64,000 nucleotides of DNA from Hippasteria phrygiana (Eukaryota > Echinodermata > Asteroidea > Valvatida > Goniasteridae), in contig JAZGUH010000087.1 in the NCBI GenBank assembly GCA_037893225.1, forward strand, positions 1,736,001 to 1,800,000, in the 5' to 3' direction. The position numbers and the translations under genes were made by a program. This document shows, piece by piece, positions 13,089 to 20,769 of this stretch. Numbering within the stretch: the stretch's first letter is position 1; each line of letters begins with the position of its first letter. The notes under the pieces were generated by a model, which was not told the origin of the DNA, did no database searches, and worked only from the letters and a program-made list of their open reading frames with translations.

Positions 13089-16000
13089 CTAAGCTATCCA
13101 TAGCTGTGTACCACCAAGGCTAGTCTGCTGGATGTATTTCACGACTGCTTTCTCGGCATCAAGCAGCTCCTTCACAGTCAGCGATTTGGTACCTTCGATA
13201 CCTTCATCACGGTTCTTGGTCACTTTCTGGTGTAGTATTGATTTGGCTCGAAGAATCCATCCAATGGCCTTCTTCAGCTTGTACCAGGAAGAGTACCGAG
13301 TAAAGATATCTTCAAGTATGGTAGTTCTTGGGTTAACGGTTGTGTCCACAACATACACCTTTGTCTGTTGCTTGATCTCTGCATCCTTACAAAGTTCAAG
13401 AGTCTTTAAGTCTAGCTGTTTGGGCCAAGCATCCTCCTCCTTATGCAGGAATTGAGGCCCATTTATCCAGCGGTCACAGTCGACAAGTTGCTGGGCAGTC
13501 ATGCCTCTAGAGACATCATCTGCAGGGTTCAAAGCTGAATCCACGTGCTTCCACTGAGATGGAGAAGTCTGCTCGTGGATCACGGCGATTCGGTTGGCAA
13601 CATACGTCTGGAATTGTTTGTCTTCATTACGTAGGTATTGTAGCACGATCATACTGTCTGACCAGAAGACTGACTCAATAAGTGGGAGTTGCATCTCGTG
13701 CCTGATGATTTGATCCAGCTTCACAGCCACAACCGCAGCAGCAAGCTCCAGTCGCGGAATGGTAGTAGCTCTCAGTGGTGCAAGCTTTGCCTTAGCCATC
13801 AAGAATGAACAATGGGCCTGCCCATCAACATCCACCAAGCGGAGATAGCTGACGGCACCATATGCTCTCTCGGATGCGTCTGCAAAATGGTGCAACTGCA
13901 TCGTTGAAATGGCAATGGTCTTGTCTGGTTTCACGCATCTAGGTATACTCATCCTCTCTATGAGGGGTAAATCTTGCAGCCATCGCTGCCACTGCAATGC
14001 CATGTTGCTTTGCATAGGGTCATCCCACCCCGTCTTGAGGCGGCACAGTGCCTGGAACAACATCTTTGCCTTCAATACAAATGGACAGACGAAACCTAGA
14101 GGATCATAAATCGAGCTAGTGATGCTCAGCAATCCTCGTCGAGTGAGCGGCTTCTTCTTCACACTTGTGTTAAATCTAAGAGTGTCCGATTCGACTTCCC
14201 AGAGTACTCCCAACGCCCTCTCAGACGGAAGTATCTCCTGGTCTAGATCCATAGTTGTGATGGACTTTGCACACTCCTGAGCAGGAAGTGACTTCAATAC
14301 TGCTCGTGAATTGCTCAGCCACTTCGTGAGCCGAAACCCACCAAGAGCCAGTAACTCACGCAGTTCGCTAACCAGATGAATGGCCTCAGCTTCAGTAGGG
14401 ACAGATTTCAAACAGTCATCAACGTAGAAGTTTTGGTCGATGGTCTGAACGGTGTTTACATCATACTTGGTGTGATGGTCAAGAGCGGTGCGCTTTAGCG
14501 CAAAGTTGGCACAACTAGGGCTCCAGGTTCCTCCGAATAAGTGCGCCGTCATACGATACACGACAGGCTGATTTCCAGCTTCGTAGTCTTCCCACCACAA
14601 GAAGCGAAGGGCGTCTCGGTCTCTTACATTTACCCGCACCTGGTGGAACATGCCCTCAATATCGGCCATTAAGGCAATGTGATCTTGACGGAACCTCAGG
14701 AGGACCCCGATTAGTTTATTGGTGAGGTCGGGACCTTGATAAACTTGGTCGTTCAGTGAGGTACCTTGAAAGCGTGCAGCACAGTCAAAAACAATTCGCA
14801 CCTTGTCTGGCTTGTGGGGGTTCAGTACAGGATGATGGGGCAGGTACCACACGTAACCATCATTCCTGTCCATATCATCAGCAGGAACTGCCTCTGCATA
14901 TCCTTTCTTTAGGAGGTCTTTGATTCCGCTACTATACTTCTCTAGCAGAGTTGGGTCTTTGGAGAGCCGCTTTCCTAACAGCCTCAACCGGTGTTCTGCG
15001 AGTGACTTGTTGTCAGGGAGGTGTGGTGGTCTTTCCTTGAATGGGATGCTCATGGAATAGTGAACTCCATCTCGACACAGTGAATTCTCCCAGATTGAAA
15101 GAACTTTCCTTTCACTGATGGACGGATTCTCAAAGGTGCTCCCCACATCATCCAGCCTCCAAAACTTCTCGACTTGATGCTGTAGGTCAACGTCGGTCTT
15201 GACGAAGTAAGAGGCGGATAACTTGGGCTTCTTCTGAAGGTCAACTGGACCGTTAAGTGTCCAGCCGAGAGCGGTCCTGGTAGCATACGGCTCGCCGATA
15301 GCACCAGTACGAACTTCTAGGGGGACCATAGCATGTGGTGAATCTTGTCCAATTAGGAGATGGACATCATTGAGGTCAACATCGGGTATTGTGATGTCGC
15401 GAAGATGTGGCCAGCTGTCTAGCTCTTCCCGCGTCACCATGCTACCGAGACCGACGTTTAACTCCGGTCTGGTAAGGACATTGGGCATCACAAATAGGTG
15501 TGAGTCATCGCGATCAGCCACCTCTAAGCTGACGATGAAGGTGTTAACTTCAACTTCCTTCTGGTCTAGTGTAGTTAGCTTCATGGTATCTCTCTTGGCT
15601 TGAATACCAAGACGTCGCATCAGATCTTCTGAACAGAAGCTTTGGGTTGAACCAGTGTCCATCAGAGCATAAGTACTCACAAACTGCTGGTCTCCGTGTG
15701 CTCTGATCTTGACAGGAACGATCGGCAGTGCAACCTTTCCCCTGCCACCCCCAGTAAGGTTGCATACAACAACTGGGCTAGTTGTGGCTGATGTCTGTGA
15801 TGGACTCGAAGAACAATCTGGTGTAGGTTGACCACTTGTCGGTGCAGAACTGGTGTCACTGCGTGGACATAGAAGGTGCAGATACTTGCTATGCTTCATG
15901 CCACATCCCTCGACCGTGCATACGAATGGACGAGTACAATCTCTCCCCAAGTGTCCTGGTTTGAAGCAATTGACACACAGCTTCTTGCCTTGCACAAAGG

Positions 16001-17774
16001 CAAGACGGTCCTTTATACGCATCGCTCTAAAGTGGTCACACTGGTTGAGATAGTGGGGTTGTCCACAACACGGGCAAGGGGCAGCTGCCCTCATTGTTAT
16101 GCTAACACTTGGTTTGCCAGAAGGGCTCTTTGTTGAAGAGGCCTGGATGCCAAAGTTCGCACGAGCCTTGCTCCCTTTTGCGTCTTTAGGCCTCCACTCC
16201 TTCTTAGTTGTAGCTCGTTGGATAATCCTTCCAAAGACTGGGTCGCGGACTTCTTCGGCCGCAGTTGTTACAAACTTTGTAACATCATCGATGTTTGGGG
16301 ATCGTTTCTTGTTGGTCTTTATTTGATGAACTTCCCTCAGCCATCGAGTCTTTAGATGGTATGGAAGCTTCTCGATGATTAACAGGAGGCTACCTCTGTT
16401 ATTTAGCTCATTAAGGTAGCCCATTGTGTCCAGAGTTTCTCGGCAGCATCGCAGGTCATCAGCAAGATCTTGCAATGCAGCGTTGTCAGCGACAGTTGGC
16501 CTTTCTGTCACCTTATCTATCCAGGCCTGTGAAATGGTGTGTTCGTCTCCAAATCTTTCTTTTAGCAGACGAAGGGCAAGGGCATATCCTTCTGATGGCC
16601 CCTTAACTGTGCAGCACTGCAGGAGTCGCCTCGCCTTCCCAGAGCAGTACTGCAAGAGACGGGTGAGTTTGGCTCCGTCCCCTATGGTTTCTTGTCCAAC
16701 GGTGTTTTCAAAGGCTCTGATAAACGACCAGTACTTAAGAGGGTCGCCATCAAATGTCATGAGTTCAGCCTTAGGGAGCTGAAGTGCCTCCACTAATGAC
16801 TGCTGGTATAAGCGGGTGTCATTAACCATCTGGTATAAGACATCCGTCACATCTGGTGACTTAGGAGTTGACGGAGATCCATTGGGAATCACTGACGGTG
16901 CCCACCACTGACGGGCAGGACTTGAGGTCTGACGTGTAGGTGCACTAAACTGGGGTGTGTCGTTAACCTGAGCAGAGTGGCTAGAGCCTGGCTTCCGATC
17001 CCGAGGGTGCTTCGGTGTATCTTCATCTGTAGGTTTAGTATTTGGTGTGGAGTGGGTGAAGCACACATCTGATCGGCTCGCTGCTTCGGCCTCTGCAAAG
17101 GTTTTTTCTAGAGCTTCTGCCCTGGCGTATTTGATCTTTAATTCCATCTCCCGTCGTTTCTGATCAAGCAACAGCTTTTGCTCTTGTAGCTCCATCATGC
17201 TTCGTAACGAGGCCAGTTCGATGGCATTATGTTCTTGCAAAACAAAAGCCTCAGCCTCTAAAGCAGCCTTCTCGGCTTTGGCTCGTAGGCGGGCACTTGC
17301 TGTAGAACTTGTGGTGGATGCACCGGAGCTGATGTGGGAAATGCCATCTTGTGATGAGCGATTGCCCTGTTGGCTGATGGAGTCGTTTACATCAACATCG
17401 TCCTCAGGGTCTTCAAACGATACTTTAAATTCACCTTTGGCCCGGTTCTCCTCTAACCAGTGAGTGACCGAGCCCCGAAATTGTACAGCCTTGTTCTGGG
17501 ATTCTTTCCAGTAAGCTGCAGAACCCTTTTTCTCATCTTCACTCGTAAGGTGTTCATCATAATTGTTGTGTGCATCAGTGAAATCTGCGAAGGCCTTTTC
17601 AAATTCGTTCATTTTTGGCTCAATCTGGGGGGCTTCGTTCTTGTCTTGCATCAGGCTGGAAATGGAGTTCATAATCTTTGTAAGTGATGCCTTCCGGACG
17701 CCTCTGATCTTCTTTAAGTCACGTGACTGTTGTGTCAGACTTGGTGTAGGTGATTTCGAATCTACAGTATCCAT
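13089..17774 (-). CDS. BEL/Pao gag-pol polyprotein, truncated before integrase
   Basis: The polyprotein would make the element's capsid and copy its RNA to DNA. I chose the first ATG (17774, 1561 codons). The frame is open a little further upstream, to a stop at 17841..17843, but contains only non-ATG codons such as TTG there. Residues about 162-234 are an Ala/Glu-rich probable coiled coil. About 333-480 resembles the gag region DUF1759. A zinc knuckle C600-X2-C603-X4-H608-X4-C613 follows. The protease has DTGS at 706-709 and LIGQD at 807-811. Reverse transcriptase has D1038 and YVDD at 1117-1120. RNase H has D1299, E1343, D1373 and D1419. All these catalytic residues are intact. The frame then enters the linker before the integrase zinc-binding domain (about 1490-1550) and stops. 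Its last codons come from the satellite at 13089..13102. It lacks integrase, so autonomous transposition is not expected. The domain assignment is firm; expression is unknown. Confidence 0.93.
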   Translation of the reverse strand: MDTVDSKSPTPSLTQQSRDLKKIRGVRKASLTKIMNSISSLMQDKNEAPQIEPKMNEFEKAFADFTDAHNNYDEHLTSEDEKKGSAAYWKESQNKAVQFRGSVTHWLEENRAKGEFKVSFEDPEDDVDVNDSISQQGNRSSQDGISHISSGASTTSSTASARLRAKAEKAALEAEAFVLQEHNAIELASLRSMMELQEQKLLLDQKRREMELKIKYARAEALEKTFAEAEAASRSDVCFTHSTPNTKPTDEDTPKHPRDRKPGSSHSAQVNDTPQFSAPTRQTSSPARQWWAPSVIPNGSPSTPKSPDVTDVLYQMVNDTRLYQQSLVEALQLPKAELMTFDGDPLKYWSFIRAFENTVGQETIGDGAKLTRLLQYCSGKARRLLQCCTVKGPSEGYALALRLLKERFGDEHTISQAWIDKVTERPTVADNAALQDLADDLRCCRETLDTMGYLNELNNRGSLLLIIEKLPYHLKTRWLREVHQIKTNKKRSPNIDDVTKFVTTAAEEVRDPVFGRIIQRATTKKEWRPKDAKGSKARANFGIQASSTKSPSGKPSVSITMRAAAPCPCCGQPHYLNQCDHFRAMRIKDRLAFVQGKKLCVNCFKPGHLGRDCTRPFVCTVEGCGMKHSKYLHLLCPRSDTSSAPTSGQPTPDCSSSPSQTSATTSPVVVCNLTGGGRGKVALPIVPVKIRAHGDQQFVSTYALMDTGSTQSFCSEDLMRRLGIQAKRDTMKLTTLDQKEVEVNTFIVSLEVADRDDSHLFVMPNVLTRPELNVGLGSMVTREELDSWPHLRDITIPDVDLNDVHLLIGQDSPHAMVPLEVRTGAIGEPYATRTALGWTLNGPVDLQKKPKLSASYFVKTDVDLQHQVEKFWRLDDVGSTFENPSISERKVLSIWENSLCRDGVHYSMSIPFKERPPHLPDNKSLAEHRLRLLGKRLSKDPTLLEKYSSGIKDLLKKGYAEAVPADDMDRNDGYVWYLPHHPVLNPHKPDKVRIVFDCAARFQGTSLNDQVYQGPDLTNKLIGVLLRFRQDHIALMADIEGMFHQVRVNVRDRDALRFLWWEDYEAGNQPVVYRMTAHLFGGTWSPSCANFALKRTALDHHTKYDVNTVQTIDQNFYVDDCLKSVPTEAEAIHLVSELRELLALGGFRLTKWLSNSRAVLKSLPAQECAKSITTMDLDQEILPSERALGVLWEVESDTLRFNTSVKKKPLTRRGLLSITSSIYDPLGFVCPFVLKAKMLFQALCRLKTGWDDPMQSNMALQWQRWLQDLPLIERMSIPRCVKPDKTIAISTMQLHHFADASERAYGAVSYLRLVDVDGQAHCSFLMAKAKLAPLRATTIPRLELAAAVVAVKLDQIIRHEMQLPLIESVFWSDSMIVLQYLRNEDKQFQTYVANRIAVIHEQTSPSQWKHVDSALNPADDVSRGMTAQQLVDCDRWINGPQFLHKEEDAWPKQLDLKTLELCKDAEIKQQTKVYVVDTTVNPRTTILEDIFTRYSSWYKLKKAIGWILRAKSILHQKVTKNRDEGIEGTKSLTVKELLDAEKAVVKYIQQTSLGGTQLWIA
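13096..13110. other. Junction: satellite array A to truncated 3' side of the retrotransposon
   Basis: The satellite monomer should continue ctatccatacatgtc, but the text reads ctatccatagctgtg. The last base agreeing with the monomer is 13102. On the minus strand this is where the polyprotein frame leaves element sequence. The final codons (W, I, A and the stop) and part of an L codon are satellite DNA. No LTR end, integrase or target-site duplication is present here. The break could be a real deletion or recombination breakpoint or an assembly join. Confidence 0.85.
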
Positions 17775-17893
17775 GATGATTGTCTTCAATTTCTGATCAA
17801 ATGAGTTCAGCTCGTACAAAACTAATGTAGCCCACAACAGCTACAGCTGGGTTAAATTGATGAGGTGTACATTTACGTGTATTAAAGTCCCAT
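17775..17893 (-). other. Probable leader between 5' LTR and gag-pol start
   Basis: These 119 bp lie upstream of the ATG at 17774 on the minus strand. An in-frame stop at 17841..17843 bounds the open frame. If the LTR ends at 17894, a primer-binding site should lie at its upper edge. The minus strand reads TGGGAC from 17892, one base after the candidate LTR end TTGTACA. I cannot match the following bases to a tRNA 3' end that I know, so the primer-binding site is unproven. Confidence 0.35.
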
Positions 17894-18753
17894 TGTACAA
17901 TCACACTTCCTTTGATTTGTTTCGATTAGTTTAATTCAACATCAAGTCATTCGTTGGTGAAACAGTTAATTAGCAGGATTAGGTAGAAACTCAGATGGTA
18001 GAATTGCAATAACTTGGAATAAGCTGATGACTGATGCAAGTTTATGGATGAAGATTTCTCAAAGGATGTCCGGTTTACAAATTTGAAGTAGTAATGAGTT
18101 CTGAGGTTAAAGGTTGGTCGATTGATGGACGGAATGGTTTCACAATGGTAGGTACAGAAGTAGACGGAAGTTTTTGCTGAAAAGAATTACAGAATAAACT
18201 ACCATGAGCATTTAAATAACACATGAAGTTATGTAAAGCGTGCATTATTTGGGATAATAAGCACAGGAATAAAGAATTTATCATAAGGAATAAACACTGC
18301 AAGGAATACATAAATCGCAGCAGAATTTATGGACCGAGCAGTATCAATACTATATAAAGCACAAACAAATATGATCAGATGGACTTCAGAATCTACAAGC
18401 ACATGCATATGTGCTACCAAACAACACATACTGCATAATTATGTGAAGATGCACTGAAATCTCTGCAACAAGTGAATCAGAAAATATCACACAAATTCAC
18501 AATTTCTACTTACTACGCTGGGGGTATGAAGATCTATAAACTCTTGACTTGACTGTGAGATTACATGTAACTAACTAAAGATGACCTTGGTATACTTATG
18601 GGATGATTTTGTGGGATACAATTCACGAAATTAACATCACTTTATAATCAACGATGGAATTTTTCTAAGTTAACGGTAAGTATGAACAGCACCCTCAATT
18701 GGCATCAACAAAAAACTACGGTGACCATAAGAGGCCACTTGCTGTCCGCTACA
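17894..18753 (-). repeat. Candidate 5' LTR of the BEL/Pao element (about 860 bp)
   Basis: On the minus strand this non-coding stretch begins TGTAGCGGAC at 18753, directly against satellite DNA, as expected of an LTR outer edge. A possible inner edge is TTGTACA ending at 17894, which gives the TGT...ACA ends usual for LTRs. It is AT-rich and has no long reading frame. The outer edge is well supported. The inner edge is a guess, because no second LTR is available for comparison. An alternative inner edge near 18420, before TGGTAGCA (complementary to the last 8 nt of animal initiator tRNA-Met), would give an LTR of about 333 bp, but it does not end in CA. Confidence 0.4.
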
Positions 18754-18760
18754 ATATGCA
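18746..18760. other. Junction: 5' outer end of the retrotransposon to satellite array B
   Basis: The plus strand reads gtccgctaca and then atatgcacacag, which is the satellite monomer in phase. Base 18753 (a) fits both the element end and the monomer. On the minus strand the element begins TGT at 18753. The insertion point in the monomer is therefore just before atatgcacac. The clean edge argues that this side is an original integration joint. Confidence 0.85.
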
Positions 18761-18984
18761 CACAGATGTTGGCCGGAAAGAAAATAAACATTGCGAGGTT
18801 TGAATTTTCTCCACAAGTTTTAACTCTAAGAAGCCGCCGATAATTGCAACATGTAGCGCCAGATCTAAGCTATCCATACATGTCAAAATTACTGTATTTG
18901 GTTGATATTTCATGCAATTATGAATGAGTAAAGCAAGTCATACCCTAGGGAATTTGACAGGCATGGAGCAATAAATAGAAGGTA
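18754..18984. repeat. Representative satellite monomer (231 bp)
   Basis: This is the first monomer right of the element, phased on its insertion point (atatgcacac...ggta). Features present in nearly all copies are ccgg near the start, AATAAA in gaaaataaac, a CpG-rich core around gccgccgat and gtagcgcc, a BglII-type palindrome agatct, a short inverted repeat TTCAT-gcaatt-ATGAA, and a second AATAAA in gcaataaat. The 232-bp form has one extra c in agtccatac. No centromere CENP-B box consensus was found on either strand. Confidence 0.9.
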
Positions 18985-20769
18985 ATATGCACACAGATGT
19001 TGGCCGGAAAGAAAATAAACATTGCGAGGTTTGAATTTTCTCCACAAGTTTTAACTCTAAGAAGCCGCCGATAATTGCAACATGTAGCGCCAGATCTAAG
19101 CTATCCATACATGTCAAAATTACTGCATTTGGTTGATATTTCATGCAATTATGAATGAGTAAAGCAAGTCCATACCCCAGGGAATTTGACATGCATGGAG
19201 CAATAAATAGAAGGTAATATGCACACAGATGTTGGCCGGAAAGAAAATAAACATTGCGAGGTTTGAATTTTCTCCACAAGTGTTAACTCTAAGAAGCCGC
19301 CGATAATTGCAACATGTAGCGCCAGATCTAAGCTATCCATACATGTCAAAATTACTGAATTTGGTTGATATTTCATGCAATTATGAATGAGTAAAGCAAG
19401 TCATACCCCAGGGAATTTGACATGCATGGAGCAATAAATAGACGGTAATATGCACACAGATGTTGGCCGGAAAGAAAATAAACATTGCGAGGTTTGGATT
19501 TTCTCCACAAGTTTTAACTCTAGGAAGCCGCCGATGATTGCAACATGTAGCGCCAGATCTAAGCTATCCATACATGTCAAAATTACTGTATTTGGTTTAT
19601 ATTTCATGCAATTATGAATGAGTAAAGCAAGTCATACCCTAGGGAATTTGACAGGCATGGAGCAATAAATAGAAGGTAATATGCACACAGATGTTGGCCG
19701 GAAAGAAAATAAACATTGCGAGGTTTGAATTTTCTCCACAAGTGTTAACTCTAAGAAGCCGCCGATAATTGCAACATGTAGCGCCAGATCTAAGCTATCC
19801 ATACATGTCAAAATTACTGAATTTGGTTGATATTTAATGCAATTATGAATGAGTAGAGCAAGTCATACCCCAGGGAATTTGACAGGCATGGAGCAATAAA
19901 TAGAAGGTAATATGCACACAGATGTTGGCCGGAAAGAAAATAAACATTGCGAGGTTTGAATTTTCTCCACAAGTTTTAACTCTAAGAAGCCGCCGATAAT
20001 TGCAACATGTAGCGCCAGATCTAAGCTATCCATACATGTCAAAATTACTGAATTTGGTTGATATTTCATGCAATTATGAATGAGTAAAGCAAGTCCATAC
20101 CCCAGGGAAATTTGACATGCATGGAGCAATAAATAGACGGTAACATGTACGCAGATGTTGGCCGGAAAGAAAATAAACATTGCGAGGTTTGAATTTTCTC
20201 CACAAGTTTTAACTCTAGGAAGCCGCCGATAATTGCAACATGTAGCGCCAGATCTAAGCTATCCATACATGTCAAAATTACTGAATTTGGTTGATATTTC
20301 ATGCAATTATGAATGAGTAAAGCAAGTCATACCCTAGGGAATTTGACAGGCATGGAGCAATAAATAGACGGTAATATGTACACAGATGTTGGCCGGAAAG
20401 AAAATAAACATTGCGAGGTTTGAATTTTCTCCACAAGTTTTAACTCTAAGAAGCCGCCGATGATTGCAACATGTAGCGCCAGATCTAAGCTATCCATACA
20501 TGTCAAAATTACTGCATTTGGTTGATATTTCATGCAATTATGAATGAGTAAAGCAAGTCCATACCCCAGGGAATTTGACATGCATGGAGCAATAAATAGA
20601 AGGTAATATGCACACAGATGTTGGCCGGAAAGAAAATAAACATTGCGAGGTTTGAATTTTCTCCACAAGTGTTAACTCTAAGAAGCCGCCGATAATTGCA
20701 ACATGTAGCGCCAGATCTAAGCTATCCATACATGTCAAAATTACTGCATTTGGTTGATATTTCATGCAA

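Larger units (their letters stand above)
1..13102. repeat. Satellite array A (231/232-bp monomers, about 56 copies)
   Basis: Direct reading shows an uninterrupted head-to-tail array of one monomer, all copies in the same orientation. Copies are 232 bp when they carry agtccatacccc and 231 bp when they carry agtcatacccc. Most copies here have the subtype string acggtaacatgtacacag. A second subtype has ctgcacacagatggtgg, for example at 1, 1622 and 2088. A third has aaggtaatatgcacac and occurs about once per higher-order unit. Variants such as ctaacaagcc (first near 1000) and cgccggatct (near 566) recur at fixed positions in the higher-order unit. The variants ccctaggg and ctaggaagcc, common in array B, were not seen here. 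The array begins before the window and ends at 13102, where the text leaves the monomer after ctatccata. No gene, RNA or other element was found inside it. Confidence 0.97.
13103..18753 (-). mobile_element. BEL/Pao LTR retrotransposon, 5' end intact, 3' end (integrase and 3' LTR) missing
   Basis: This is a unique-sequence block inside the satellite, about 5.65 kb, read on the minus strand. From its 5' side it holds a terminus TGTAGCGG at 18753, about 0.9 kb of non-coding DNA (probable 5' LTR and leader), then one long frame for gag, aspartic protease, reverse transcriptase and RNase H. The domain order and the Pao-type motifs identify the BEL/Pao (Belpaoviridae-like) class. Complete members of this class continue with a zinc-binding integrase domain, an integrase core and a C-terminal domain, then a 3' LTR. 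All of these are absent. With no second LTR the element cannot be dated by LTR divergence. The open frame suggests it is young. Confidence 0.92.

Noticed and set aside
163..13101. Dozens of overlapping minus-strand reading frames of 63-120 codons in array A as genes
   Set aside because: They are the same frame read from each monomer. Longer versions start at TTG, not ATG. The 232-bp period shifts frame at each copy, and many common variants change the amino acid. There is no sign of coding constraint.
13132..17796. Short plus-strand and alternate minus-strand frames inside the polyprotein gene
   Set aside because: They are shadows of the long gag-pol frame. They have no recognisable domains and overlap it fully.
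18350..18359. TATA box of the LTR promoter (ctatataaag)
   Set aside because: The canonical form is on the plus strand, opposite to the element's transcription. The minus-strand reading is only weakly TATA-like.
18075..18429. Two small minus-strand frames (66 and 78 codons) upstream of gag-pol
   Set aside because: They lie in AT-rich probable LTR DNA, overlap each other and show no conserved features.
13103..18753. A target-site duplication flanking the element
   Set aside because: The left edge is a truncation inside pol, so the bases there are not an integration joint and cannot be compared with the right flank.
18754..18984. CENP-B box or RNA polymerase III promoter in the monomer
   Set aside because: No match to the CENP-B box consensus was seen on either strand. 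The string ggtttgaatt only loosely resembles a B box, and the nearest A-box-like string, tggccggaaag, is a poor match at unsuitable spacing.
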